64,000 bases of DNA, taken from positions 34,373,484 to 34,437,483 of the forward strand of contig CM025849.1 in assembly GCA_003952965.2 (NCBI GenBank), read 5' to 3'. Below are positions 30,001 to 42,257 of this stretch, piece after piece (position 1 is the first letter of the stretch; every line of letters begins with the position of its first letter). A program made the translations under genes and the position numbers. The DNA comes from Morella rubra (taxonomy: Eukaryota; Streptophyta; Magnoliopsida; Fagales; Myricaceae). Below the pieces are notes generated by a model, which was not told where the DNA came from, made no database searches, and saw only the letters and a list, made by a program, of their open reading frames with translations.

Positions 30001-33000
30001 CCCTATCAGGACTGCTTTGGATAGACGAGCAAGAATATTGGTCTTAAAGCGAGGTTATTTTCTTCTTTCTTAGGATAGTTAGAGACGAAAAGAAATGTGG
30101 GGAATTTTCGAAGTTAGTATTGGAGCGCTCATCGTCCTAACGTTCGATCATATCGCCAAACGAGCTGGTGATTTTAGAAGTTTATTCGATAGATTATTTT
30201 GAGACTCATTCCTCTCGGAACCGGCAATGAGTCGAAGGCAGGCATGACCTGAGGGTCTAAGGGCGGAGGGATTTTGTATGAACCAAATTGCTACAAGGCT
30301 CCATGATGGATATCTGATTTTATGGACGTGATGTTAGGATGTGTAAAAAATATATGACTTTCAGCATGTTCTTCCTTTATTTGGAGATGGATCTGTTAAG
30401 TCTGCCATTCTTACATCAATAGTGACTTCATCATATCTGCTCAAGAGCGACCTAAAGAGCGTCTGATCGGTCATCCGAGTCCCATGACTGGTTAGTATAT
30501 ATGTGAAGGGTTCTATTTTGAATATCCAATCATAGACTTTAATGTCATTGGAGGAATATCTGTTAAGAGCACCAAGAAGGTGTATTCTTGACTTGATGAA
30601 ATTAAAACCGATTCATGGCCATCGGCATAATTCTTTAACCATTCCTGCATCACCATACAATCGGAGAACTAGCGAGAAAGCTGCTGTGGACGTGCAGTCC
30701 GAGGCGCTGCTACAGTATTCTTCACTTTGGGTTCGATGTACTAGATCAACAAAAGTTTATGCTGACTGAAGAATCCACAAGCCCTTTTCAAATATCATCA
30801 GTCGCAAAGTCCTCGGAAAAATAGGACAGTGGATTTAGGAGTAGATAGGCTTCGAATATTTTTAGAAACATCGACATACGGACTCGGAGTTAGGTTCCAA
30901 TAGGGATAAGCATGATGTAGTGGACAGCCTGAGGCGGCAAGGGAGGGGTATGATCCTGGGCAGCTAAGCTGCCTCCATGCAAGGTGTACTTTTCGGTAAA
31001 CATCGGTACAACAAATAAAGAGGCTATTTGGTAAGAATCAGAGTTTGGAAGAGGGAATAAGAGAATGGAGAATCTTGAGGAAGTTGGATACGATTAGAAT
31101 AGGAGCTGTCTCAGCACAAAGAGATGTCGAAATCTGAGTTTCATTTTCTCAGCCCTTTCGAATGTATGCTTGAAAATTATTAAATGTTACGGATTATTCA
31201 TGTTTCGAGCGATCTGAAATTAATTTAAGGCAAGAAATTTTTAAGTTGGCGAAAGTTAAATGATTTGGGACATATCAAGTCTTAGAGAAGGTAATTTTAT
31301 TGATGCCGTATGAATCTTTTCCTTGCCATATGATTTTGAGAAGTAGAAGCCAAAGCTAAGACATCATATTTGGGAGTATTCACTTTATTAACGTATTCTG
31401 TGGAATATAGCACTATTGGATTGAAAAGATAGAATTTATCTGGATGAACAGCAAGAAAATTCAACCACAGCTGGAGGACGTTTTATATGTTTAACAATTT
31501 TTGTATTTTTGGTTCATTGTTCATCATTAAAAAAGTTAGCATTTGAAATTTGATATTTAGGGTTCATTCCTTGCAAGAAATGTTGCTACGCTTTGAGATT
31601 CCGGTGTTAAAGTTATTTGAGTTTCCTGAAATACAGAAGAATATATTCAAGAAGTTTTGACTCAGTCTATGATATGTCGTTTGTTTGATCTGTAAAGATA
31701 GAACGTGTTATGCTAATAAAATTGGGTTGCTTATCCTCTTGTTAACAGACAATATTATTATAACATGAAACTCAGCAAGATATGTGGTTTCATGCCAATC
31801 TGTTTAATTCTGATAATTGTTTCTTTATGTGATTGGTAATAACTTAATCAAGGGCAAATTGTTTTTATTTTTAGAACAGTTTTGATCATTAGATGACATT
31901 CTTGGCAGCCACCAGCATTTGTGCATGGGTTTCCAAGATAGATCTTAAGGTTCATCATGTACGAGCGTTAACCATTGAGCAGTACAGGTCGTATCGAATG
32001 AGGACGTTGGGGTGGAAAGAGTCGTTAGGCAATTAAATATGGTCTAGAAGGGCGTTGCAACTTGGTGGAATACTGATTTCCCCGACATCTTATCGTCGAG
32101 CGGGTCATTGGTGATAGAGTACCGACACGGAGAGGAGCACTTGCACGTCCCGTGTCGGGTCTAAAATCACTGAATGATGGGTGGTGGAGTGAGAGGATGG
32201 GAGTCATTCTAGTTCTTTGCATATTTCTGGTTTGGGGCTTTATTTTTACTGTTCTTATCATCAACATCTTTCTCTTGTCTTGCATATAGAATGTTACTAG
32301 ATTCATATTGTAATCTGAACGGTTTGAGAGTTATAGGTTTATCATTTGATGTTTTGAAAGAACATCATTTGGTGACTACTTATATCGGTATAGTCGTTGG
32401 CTATCAAGTGAGTTGATTAATTTTATGGTTTTTTTGTTGAAATTCATGATGTTTTGCACACGATAATTAAATATTTATTGTCATTATCAGTTAAAATTTA
32501 TTTGTTGTTGATATACTTAGGATTATGGAGAAAATCAATAGAAAACAATTAAAGGCTGTTAAATGGTAATTTGTGGTTTAATTTCGGTACAATGTTACTA
32601 TGCCTAGAATTCTAAAAGATATGGAAATTAATAATACATCTGTAAATTAGATAAATATTGGATATAAGCCTTTAAGATTAAGAATTTTTAATCATATGAG
32701 CATTAAAGTCGTTGTTTCTGAGACTTAACTTTGTGAGCAGCCGTAATTTAGATCGAGACTTTTAAGATTGTCTGGTATTTGCCATAATTATTTTAGTATG
32801 AATCTACTATGTGTTATTATAAGAGATTACATCGTGATTTAGTTTGAACAGATAAGTACATTTTCATAAGTTTTAAAACATTTATATTTGAATTTTTTTT
32901 TCATAATATTCTAGTACTTCAGAAGATGAAAATATTGAGCGTTTGAGGCATAAACTACATAAGTACAACGGAAACCACTTTAGTTATTTTCATTAAGATG

Positions 33001-33639
33001 TCTTGTGGCTCGGCTAATAATGGAAAGCTGAAACATGAGATTAGGAATTGTTGAAGTTTCGTCTATAAAGCATTGGAAACGGGTGCTGTAGTTCTTTTGC
33101 CGGAAAGTATGCTATACTAGATGTAAAAAAATAATGGAAATTTGTATACACAGATTATTTTAAATAATTTTTATATGTTGGAATTGCGTTTTTTTTTTTA
33201 AAATGTTGAAAATAGTTTCTTAAATTGAAATTTGAGTTGAATTGATTTAAATAGGTGAATTTTTTATTTGCAATACTAGTCAATTTTTAAATTTTTCTAA
33301 AATTATTAATTTGATATATTTTTAAATTAAAAGTTTTTTAGAAGTTTTATGGAGTTTCAATTACTAGTGTGTATATATATATAAATGATAGATTCATTTT
33401 ATTTTATTTTCTTAAGTAATACACCCGAGAAACAAATGTTGTATATCACGATAAATCGTCGTAAAGAAAACCAACGCACACTTTTTATACGGTCAAAAAG
33501 CCCCCCCCTTAAAATTGAACAACGTCGGCACTGTTTTTGTATAAAACACCGGATGTGGTTTTTATTATAGATGCTATCGGTCTTTGTATTCCTAAAGTCT
33601 GGTGTATATAGGGTATATTAGACGTATTGTATTTCCGAC
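27072..33639. other. Unrecognised G/T-rich sequence
   Basis: About 6.6 kb with no recognisable protein family. The plus strand is purine-rich at 27090-27450, then markedly T- and G-rich. The longest open stretch (27462-27881, minus, 139 codons) and another (28822-29097, plus, 91 codons) have no motifs I can name. The segment could be the inner or left part of the CACTA element, a decayed retroelement, or unrelated DNA joined by the scaffold gap. Confidence 0.4.
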
Positions 33640-34761
33640 GTCTATTTAATGAAGATACGCTATCGTTTGAGATTTAATAAACAGTGTTGAACTGTAAAGC
33701 GAGTTTCGACGGGTCTATGGGTTCGGACGCTTATGGAAGTTTTGGCGCAAATTCCTCGAATAAAATAAGTAGCTTCCACATTCTTTGATATACATCAAAC
33801 AGTATCGTATTGAAAGTGAAGAATGCCAGACAGTAAGAAAAAAGAAAAATCAAAGTAAACTGTAGATTGAAGCACGAGTGAGATACGAAAGATTTTGGCG
33901 TCAATCTCCTGAAGTGTAAGCAGCATCTCTTTTAAGAATTAAATTGTGAATTGCATTTGAGGTTATGTTTTAAAATGAATTGTTTTAGGTTAAAGCAGTT
34001 TAATATAGAAGCATTTTTGTCAAAATTTTAGTGTTAAAATGAATAGTAATTTGGAGTTGCGTTGTTGTGTATGTGTTTATAATATTGAAGTGTTTGTGAT
34101 TTAGGTTGATTTTGACAAGATTTTGGACTGAAAATAGAGTCTGTACGTCGAAGAACTGTCTTATTCGACAATCACAGTCTGGACACTTGATGTACCGTCC
34201 GGACTCTATTTTCGTTCGGACCTTTTGTAAAAGGCGTCCGAACGTCTTTATGTATGGTTTGAACGATTATGTTACGTCCGAACAGTAGTTGTTGTTATGT
34301 CATGCATTCATTTAGTAGCCTTAGACCTCGTTTAAGAATTACACGAAGTTCGGATAATGAACTGGTGTAATTCTTGAATTGTCCACCTTATGGACAGTTT
34401 AAGCTTACGATATGCATAATGTGCGTAATTGTATATACTATTGTGACATGTGTTTAGAAATTTCGATGCAAATCTCTTTTTGTCTTTCGGATACACATTC
34501 AACATTGAGCTTGTACACTTGCCTTCAATGGTGGGTGTTTATGCTCAATGTTGTAGGCATGTATTTGGGGACTGAGGGGAAATGCTGTCGAAATTTCTAA
34601 AGCATTGGTCACAATTGTCGGGTCAATTACAGTCAGTACGTGATATTGTAAACTTGAATGGGATAGGACTTATCACCCGGAGAAATGGAGTTGAGTGTGA
34701 ATGTCAAATCATTCTTTGTTTTTGTTTGCATTATATATTATTTTTCATTTGAAGGAACAAT

Positions 34762-35060
34762 ATGGATAAAAGTTGGATTTATGAGGCTGATAGATCTGAA
34801 AGTGTAAAGTATAGTGATGGTGTTGGGATTTATGACGTGCCCCGTGTATGCAGATAGTGATGGAATGATAAGATGTCCATGTAAGAGATGTAAGGATGTG
34901 TTGTTCAAACATGTAGACGATGGAGGATCATTTATACATAATTAGGTTTGACCAGAGTTACACTCATTGGGTATTTCACGAGAGTCGATATTAGAAGTTC
35001 CTAACCGAGTAGTGACTTTGAACCTGAACCTAGAACAGGACTTTGAGGGAAAACATAAAT
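34762..35060 (+). pseudogene. CACTA transposase-associated domain (TNP2 N-terminus)
   Basis: Starts MDKSWIYEADRSESVKYSDG and, after a frame change, reads DGMIRCPCKRCKDVLF. The MDKSW start and the CPCKxC motif are hallmarks of the N-terminal transposase-associated domain of plant CACTA transposases. Downstream frame changes and stops follow (for example near 34940), and the catalytic part of TNP2 is missing. Confidence 0.75.
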
Positions 35061-35528
35061 GATGATATGACAGACATGTTAGAAGATTTTGAGGCGGAAG
35101 CAGGGTTGATGAGAACGCTGGTGAAAATATTCGGGTCCTGAAACAGTCGAGTCTGGTCTGAGATGGGTTTCCGTGATATATAAGTTATGGGCGGATGCTG
35201 GAGCGAGATGTTTTGTATCTCGTGGATGTACTAAGACTTGTAAGTTATCTTTCATTTACGGTTCATTTTGAGTAACATTTCATTGCTTTAATATTGATTT
35301 ATTTGGTTACGGACGAAGCGGAAAACGTCTTCGATGCGATTCATCAGTTCAAGCTGAGAGTAGTCCCGGTATAGCATTGTCGACTTAAGGATAGAAACGA
35401 ATTACGTCCCCTGACACAGCCACCAGTAGGCACCCAAAGTAGTGCGGTAGTATCTTACCCGTCAATGAAATTCTAAATCTTATGCTTAACTGAATTTTAA
35501 ATTTTTTGTTTTCATTTGTACGACGTCC

Positions 35529-36978
35529 GAGGAGTAGTACGCGTTGGATTGCCTTACTCAAGGCTCACACCGAGGAAAGCTGACTGTCTATATCCCTGAT
35601 GGATGTACGGGTGGTGATGACAAGGCGTTCTCAATGCTCTTGAGTCTTATTGGTGCGCTTGTTCGACAACATGTCCCATTTGATACGAGTAAGTGGAAGG
35701 AGGTCCCCGAGGGGGTTAAATCGTATGTGATGAACTGAGTGTTGGTAAGTATAATTTTTTAAATTTTAATTGTTTAAACTTTTTTGTGTTTCTAACTGTT
35801 ATATATGTTAAGGATGACTTCCAACTAGATTACGACCGAGCTGAGGATCGTTCACTATGACGTCTACGATGAACACAGCGTACAGGACGCACAGAAATAG
35901 AATGTTCCAGCATTACTCGGTGTTCAATTCCAAAGAAGAGGCGTTAGAGCACCGTATCCCGATATGAACAAGGAAGAATGGACTCGTGTTTGTGATTTAT
36001 TCGCGAGCGAGGAATTTCAGGTTAAACATTTTATTCCGTCCTGAACGTTTTTTTATTTTATTATTAATTGTGGTAACAACTGTAAATGTACAATGCAGAG
36101 GAGGAGTGCAATCAACAGGAGAATAGAGAAAGCTAAGCTGAAGATTGTACACACATCGGGAGCGAGGTCTTTCCAACGCGCGAGAGCGTTGTTAGTAAGT
36201 AATAAATTTAAATTTTATTATTATTATTTAAATAAAACTTAGGTATTTTAATGCACGTTTATATTTCTTTTGGTGTACAGAAAAATCCAGAATCTGATGA
36301 GATTAGTGCTGTGTTGCTTTATAAAAAGACGCATACTAATAAGGATGGCATGTGGACATCAGAAGATGCACGAGAAAATTTTGTAAGTTGTAACATTAGA
36401 TTTAATGATGCATTCGTGTGCGTTTATGTTTCATATGTGCTAGTTTTTATCTTTTTCTAATTTTGTAGGAAAAAATGGAAGCGTTACAGTTGCAGTACGA
36501 GTCAGAGGGAAAGTCATACACCGAAGTGGAGATTTTTGCTGAGGTGTTGGGACAAAGCGGGTTACGTGCGAGGTTTAGGCTGTTCAGTACGGTCTGTTGG
36601 ATCATCTTCATCAGTATCGTCCATTGATTTGTCTCGAAGTTGGAGGAGGCCAGATTACAGATTGAAGAGATGAGGGCTAGACAGTTGGAATATGAAGCGC
36701 TTCTTGTCAAACGGTCAGATATGGAGCAGACGATGCGAGAGCATCTGCAGATATGAGAGACAGCAACAAAAGAAAGATGAAAGAGCTGATGCAGATGATG
36801 GCAGAGCAGCAACGAAAAAAAAGACGAAGAGCACCGGAAGATGATGGAGGAGCAGCAAAGGACCCTAGTGGAACAACAAGAAGGAGGATGCAACTAATGG
36901 CGGAGCAGATGCGTGAGCAGCTGGTGAGCAGATCAGACAGCTGCAATCTCGTTCGACACCCAAACAAAATTTGGGTAG
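35529..36978 (+). pseudogene. CACTA-encoded Transposase_24 (TNPA-type) gene, five exons
   Basis: Five blocks are separated by introns with GT-AG borders: about 35529-35744, 35813-36020, 36099-36194, 36281-36382 and 36469-36978. They read in order STRWIALLKAH, KLTVYIPDGCTGG, LIGALVRQHVPFDTSKWKEV, VQFQRRGVRAPYPDM-type residues, EEWTRVCDLFASEEFQ, KIVHTSGARSFQRARALL, LLYKKTHTNKDGMWTSEDA, and a Glu/Gln/Lys-rich coiled-coil-like tail with a stop at 36976-36978. This is the usual order of the plant En/Spm Transposase_24 family: a DNA-binding accessory protein recognising subterminal repeats. A stop at the end of exon 1 (YVMN followed by TGA) and frame changes in exons 2 and 5 indicate damage. Confidence 0.78.
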
Positions 36979-37139
36979 ATTTATATATTTTTACTACTTT
37001 CTTAGCATTATCGATTACCTATTGTATTTACTTTTAATAACGATTGCATATTTATGAGATATTTTATATTTATGAGCATTGAATATCTTTTTTATTTATA
37101 TTTATTTGTAAATTATTTAAATTTTAATTAATAAATTGA

Positions 37140-37838
37140 ATAAAAGAAAACCGTTCGAACGGTATGAATGGAAGTCCGAACGGTTAATTGGCGTTGATAA
37201 CGTGCGCACGCTTAAAATTCCGTCCGACACATCACGTCAAATTAGTCCGTCGGAATGGTTGTTTTCGCATGCAAACGATCTTTTATCTAGCAAACGTGCG
37301 CACGCTAAAACTAAACGTTTAAACGTGTTCAACAGAACAAGAGTCCGAACGTTATGCCTCATAGTTCGAACGGATTTGGAGGATGACAAATAAAAATTTC
37401 GTCATAAATGAAACAACGGTGCAGACGTTCTTTACGAGGGCGTCCGGAGGGATGTCTGTACGTGCGGACGATGTTGTATACCCGTGCGCACGGATTGTAG
37501 ATGAAAAATTCATTTCGTCACCTGGAAGAACCGTTCTCATTAACGTCCAACATATTTTAGAGTACGTTCGCACAGCTCATGCGAAACGGTTGAATTGTAC
37601 TGCGCATGACGATTTTCAATTTCGTCGCAATAAAAAAAAAACCATTCGGACGGTGTGGAAAACGTCCGAACAGTTTCGAGCGACAGAACGTCAAAATCGT
37701 CACCCAAAACTTTGGCTGACGGGCTTTAGGTGACAAACCGAGTGACAACTCAGTTTTGTCACCCAAAAATTAGGTGACGAATTTTGTACTTTGGGTGACA
37801 AATTTTTTTGTCACCCAAAGTCTTTTTTTCTTGTAGTG
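37140..37838. repeat. CACTA right subterminal repeats and terminal inverted repeat
   Basis: About ten variants of the motif (G/T)TCCGAACG, TTCGAACGG or CGTGCGGACG occur in both orientations between 37150 and 37680. Then gtgacaaa/tttgtcaccc words occur as inverted repeats (37728-37820), and finally the terminus TTTTTTTCTTGTAGTG ending at 37838. Such clusters are the usual binding sites of TNPA-type proteins. Confidence 0.75.
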
Positions 37839-39728
37839 ATTGTCGAAGTGAAGCCACCTTGCCACCACTGAGTTCACTTCATCACTCCCAATCAGGACCT
37901 TCAATCAACAAAATTGATACTCTGATAATTCCTAAGCTATTATACTCAAAGATAAACAACGGCCTAGCAGAATAATAATGAAACATTCAGCAATAGTCCC
38001 TGATAGAGAAAACTACACGAAGTGAAAAACTACCTTAGGCTTCTACTTGTATAGAAAATAGGTCCGATTATATATCATAATATCAACGTCCTATTTTATA
38101 CATACCAGTAGTCTGGATTCTACAGTCTTATCTCTCAATATTTTTCTTTTGTGAAACATTGCTCTCGGAATTGTAATTCAAACCAGACTACTGAACCAGA
38201 TGGTGACATCAATGAAATAAATTAGATACCTTGGTTTTGAGAATGGTCCCATCGGCAAGATGTACAAGCTTATAGAAGCCTGATTCCTCTATAGAAACCA
38301 CCTTGGAAGAGTACCGAATGGATCCACTTGGAAGCTCATTTGCAAGGGCTTCCAATAATAACTTCCTTTGAACAGAACGAATTTCGTGGTTTCCCCGGCA
38401 CATCAAGCAACAATTATCAAGCTAGTTTGAACACCTGACACCTGACTTACAGACTATTAATTTCAAAGTTATACTATCAGCAATTTTGGTCGCCTAATTT
38501 TCCAATAGCTGCATTTTACACGCGAAAGAAATGACGTGACACACAAAGCTGAGCAAGACTACTGAGCAGATAGCAAATTATGAGTCCTACAATGAACAAG
38601 CTTTGGAGGTAGGAAAAGATGACGACTCTTCCTTGGAAGAAAAAACAATTTCTACTAAAGACACATATCATTAAGACTATGAGTATAATAAAGAATTTAC
38701 GAGGATATAACCTAATATGGGCCCTACTTAGATGAAATTCCAGTTCAATGATTAGGATACGCACAGTCCAATCTCTCAATAGGTTTATGTGTGTGATTGT
38801 CACTCTCAAGACTTGGATCCACGTCTATTACAGCAAACTACAGCCCCTACCACAACTAAAGAATCTGAAAAGCGAAAAAAAAGGCCAATTAGTGGCATTC
38901 GAGAGGTTACATGCCGTAGAGTCGCAATTAATTATCATTTGCAGTGCTTCAACTTACTGTTTTCCTTCGACTTCAAATGACGTCTACGAAATTTGAAGTC
39001 CGGAAATAGTAGAGGAACTCACATTACTGCACAAAAATATCTCCTGGTTAATTAAATGGACAGTCGTCTGTTCTTGTATTTTTGGAAGGAGGAGTTTTCC
39101 TGCATACAAGTATTTGTGCTAGGAGGTTGTATTCATGCTATAATATGACAAACGGTTGATTATATGTGTTTACTGCTTCTCATATGGTCTAATTAGTGAT
39201 ATCGGCTGCAATCAACCATCAGACCAGTACCACTAATTAATCATAGGATGAAGGATTAATGAATTGTAAAAATAAATCACTGTAGGGGTATCGAAATTTT
39301 ACAACCTATGCATTTATGAAGGGAAGTTAATGCCGATAGCTTTGTTAATTCATATGACGTGTAGAGTAGCAAGCTAAGGCGGAGGCAAGGAAGAGAGAGT
39401 GAGTCCTGCTTACTTACCCATGAAGCCGTTGATGATGTTGACGGAGGGTGTCACCCAGGCCAACACCATCTAAGGCCTTCCAAGCATTTGCCCATGTTGT
39501 TAAGGCAAATCGTGTGTTCCTCAAGCTACCCGACGATTCCAACACTAAACTTCGAATGACCAGCCTGCAAAATGCATTTTTTGTTTAGAGTCTACAAATG
39601 ATCTTTCACGTCCATTGAGTTGCAATACTTCCGGATAATAAGGGAGAAGGGTACCTATGGAGTCCTAAGGATGTTATAAGGCCAGCAATTCCAGCTCCCA
39701 CGATCACGACATCTTCCACCACTTCCAT
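37839..39728 (-). pseudogene. FAD-dependent monooxygenase (CTF2A-like), truncated by CACTA in exon 4
   Basis: FAD-binding aromatic-hydroxylase-type monooxygenase of the plant CTF2A/monooxygenase group. Exon 1 (39655-39728) starts MEVVEDVVIVGAGIAGLI, with the GxGxxG dinucleotide-binding motif. Exon 2 (39418-39564) contains RSLVLESSGSLRNTRFALTT and WANAWKALDGVGLGDTLRQ. Exon 3 (38230 to about 38404) contains [20 protein letters not shown] and [12 protein letters not shown]. Exon 4 starts at 37898 (VLIGSDEVNSVVARWLHFDN) and breaks off after exactly 20 codons at 37839, where the CACTA terminus begins. Donor sites are canonical; I could not fix the exon 3 acceptor. The substrate-binding C-terminal half is absent from this window. 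The gene cannot make a full-length enzyme. Downstream exons should lie beyond the far end of the transposon. Confidence 0.85.
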
Positions 39729-41625
39729 GGTATTTTGGCTCTCGATCTTTTTCCGAGGGAAAGAGGATACGGTTATATTGATCACACACGAAGCCAAGCC
39801 CTGGGCAGTGTGAATGGAAAGGGAATCCCGCGTCACATGTAAGTCTTCGTTTCTCTATTTTTCCGTATTGAAGAATGACTGAGAAACGGGGAAGTCTTTG
39901 GTCTGCACATAGTCATGATACAGTACTAGTCTTTTTTATTTTCCTCCAGATGCGTGTTTGAACATCGAAATTTGAATTTACTTTCTTGTCAGGGGGACGG
40001 AGCTTAACTCTTAAAATTCCCCCAATGCTCTCTGAGATTCGCTATTATGGATAGCCATTTATCTTGTCTATTCCCTCTTTCTTTTTATTATTATTATTAT
40101 TTTTATTATTATTTAAGGTGAATGAGTCTCACAATATTATATTTTTCTTTTAAAGAGTAACCGTCAAATTAAAAGTCTTTGGTTTGCACGCGATGACATC
40201 AATAGTACCGGATATCATACCATGATTTTTGACAAACTAAAATTTTGTCATCATTACACAAATTTCTATCTCCTTACTTTTTTACTAATTTTTATAACTT
40301 TTTTACTTTTTTACTAACTTTTTCACAATACCTATTCAAAATTTTAACTACCTAAATTTGACAAAATTTATTTTCAAATGCCATGCTAATCTTTCTTTTA
40401 TTATCACATAAAATAATATTTTATAATTTTTTCTTTTAAGGAATGACTGTCAAAATTATATTATATTTTTGGAGGAAATACTTTTTTTCACCGTGAGAGT
40501 GGTAGTCCATATTTTTTCTTTTTGGGGTGAACAATTTAGTTTGGGATCTGAAAATCTAAGCACTCAAGAGCAGGTGCACAAACAGGACATTTCGGATCTA
40601 ACTTTCACTTTAAAACCAACTGCAATTTTGTGGGACTATAGTGATGGTCCTACGTTTCTGGGTAGTAACTATGGATCTTGGACATTTTGCAGCAGAGGAG
40701 TTTTTTTGTTTTTTTTTTAAAATTGACTTTCACCCTTTCAAAAATGATTACGCTTTTTAGATTTAGATTCGTAATAGAACCACGATAGAATGCTAATATC
40801 GGATATGGCCTGATATGGGTGTCTTCGGACCTCCTATGTCTTTTCTCCCAATAGAAAACGCTACTTGGCATATTTAAACATGTGTCAACCCCACTCATTT
40901 AGTGACACGAGTCCACTAAGCCAATTGGACATGCCCAATCCCAAATCCCCATCTGTATTCACAATTCTTTTGTTGAAGACCTAGAGCTTAGTTCACATGG
41001 TTTCTGCTACTTCATTTTTATTGTATGTGCAGATTGAGAGGAAGTAACAACCGAACGAGTAGCTGTGGAGTGGTGCCTCTCCTGTGTGTGGATGCGCCCT
41101 TCAAGCCCACTTGAAAACTTTGCTAACGGATGCAAACCAAGGTACTCAGCCGGCTCGATCAGGTCGAGCTCCTATTTGTTGAATGTCCTCCTATCTGACT
41201 GACTGTTCAAGTACGTTGGTTTGAGATCTAGCTATCTGCTAACTTAGCCTTTTGACCTTTCAAGAAATTACCGGGACCTATCATGTCTCCGCTAATTGGA
41301 GATTACAAAGAACAAAAACTGAATACCAGCAGCATTAATGCCCCCAAACCAGTATCACATATTGTCGTTTCATTTCAAAGTCAGTGGGTGGAGGCTTTGG
41401 GACACCCCTCCAGTGTATAGAGCAATGTGGAATTTGCATTGAAAAGGGAAAAAGAAAAAGTAGGACATGAGGGCAAAAATTTCAGCTTGACTTGCTTTTC
41501 CCTGATATGAAGTTTAAAATAGACAAACAGAAATTACAGAAGCTTGAAGTAGTGATACTGAATGTCATATGCAAAAACCATAAGAGAACTCCCAAATATA
41601 ACATTTACATAGAAACTCATAATCT
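39729..41625. other. Intergenic part of copy A
   Basis: Upstream of the monooxygenase (minus) lies a 295-bp stretch (39780-40075) identical or nearly so in all three copies. A TTA-rich microsatellite (40085-40115) and T-rich DNA follow. No gene is seen; the 83-codon frame at 40469-40720 is not conserved as a frame in the other copies. Confidence 0.6.
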
Positions 41626-41631
41626 AAGGCT

Positions 41632-41930
41632 CCCCACATAAAGGATGTTATAGATTCTCCAGTCGGTCCTCCTTGGAAAATTCTTGAGCGCATCTATCAC
41701 GTTCTGAAAGTCTTCCTCCAAAATTATATTCCTGTGTCCTGTCTAGTTGCTTCCATTGCTCCCAGTCTTGCTCCTTCTGGTTCTCCTTTAGTTGGATCAG
41801 TGTTTGATATTTTTTCTACTGCTGCATGCAACACATCACCATTGAAATTGAATTCTTTACAACTCCTGCCATTGCCGAGTAGTCATCACTTGGTGCTGCA
41901 TCGACATGTAATTTAATCAATTGGGGCGGT
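41632..41930 (-). pseudogene. RNase H-like domain fragment, copy A (frameshifted)
   Basis: Minus-strand match to the intact domain at 45105-45404. It starts VDAAPSDDYSAMAGVV and loses frame at a small insertion (aatttc) directly after that point. The identical lesion is present in the copy at 60992-61290, so the two copies were already broken when they duplicated. Confidence 0.75.
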
Positions 41931-42201
41931 GGTGCTCTTCATGATGTGGGTTGAGCTTCCTCAGCTTTCTTCTTCCAAGCGTCCACATGCACCCTGCTAC
42001 TTCTGCTGACCTTCCTTGCTACTTTTGGTGCCCCTCTTTCACTCCTTTATGCACCAACACATCCTTTTTATCTGTTACAATAAAAAGGAAATATGATTTT
42101 CATGATAAGGTGCTTCTACGACCTACTTGCCCCACCTTCTGCATTCTACTAAACAAAAGTAAATAAAACCATGTGGAGAGAAAACATAGGCACCGGCCCA
42201 T

Positions 42202-42209
42202 TATAAAAG
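42202..42209 (+). promoter_or_regulatory. TATA box of proline-rich protein gene, copy A
   Basis: TATAAAAG lies 49 bp upstream of the last base before the ATG at 42258. The same box with the same spacing occurs in copy B at 61563-61570. Confidence 0.65.
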
Positions 42210-42257
42210 GCCTACTACTTTGCTCTGGTTTGCACCATCCTCACTCGACAGCCCAAA

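Larger units (their letters stand above)
33640..37838 (+). mobile_element. CACTA (En/Spm) transposon, right end intact, left end not found
   Basis: Read on the minus strand from 37838, the terminus is CACTACAAGAAAAAAAGAC. This is a classical CACTA inverted repeat, followed by several inverted gtgaca/tgtcac words (37728-37820). Inside lie subterminal repeats of the type GTCCGAACG/GTTCGGACG (37140-37720, and a matching cluster at 33640-34300). There are two transposase-type coding parts: a transposase-associated domain (34762-35060) and a Transposase_24-type gene (35529-36978). The core TNP2/TNPD transposase is not seen between them, so the copy is probably non-autonomous. The left terminal repeat was not found; 33640 is only the leftmost subterminal-like motif cluster. 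The element interrupts exon 4 of the FAD monooxygenase at 37839. Confidence 0.8.

Noticed and set aside
30930-30985. Possible tRNA-like stem (gcagctaagctgcctcc)
   Set aside because: Only one short hairpin; no cloverleaf, anticodon arm or T-loop consensus could be built.
36447-36967. Ser/Cys-rich minus-strand frames opposite the CACTA gene
   Set aside because: They are antisense shadows of the Glu/Gln/Lys-rich tail of the Transposase_24-type exon 5.
41734-41916. Plus-strand 60-codon frame repeated at 61094-61276
   Set aside because: It is antisense to the RNase H-like fragment and is repeated only because the block is duplicated.
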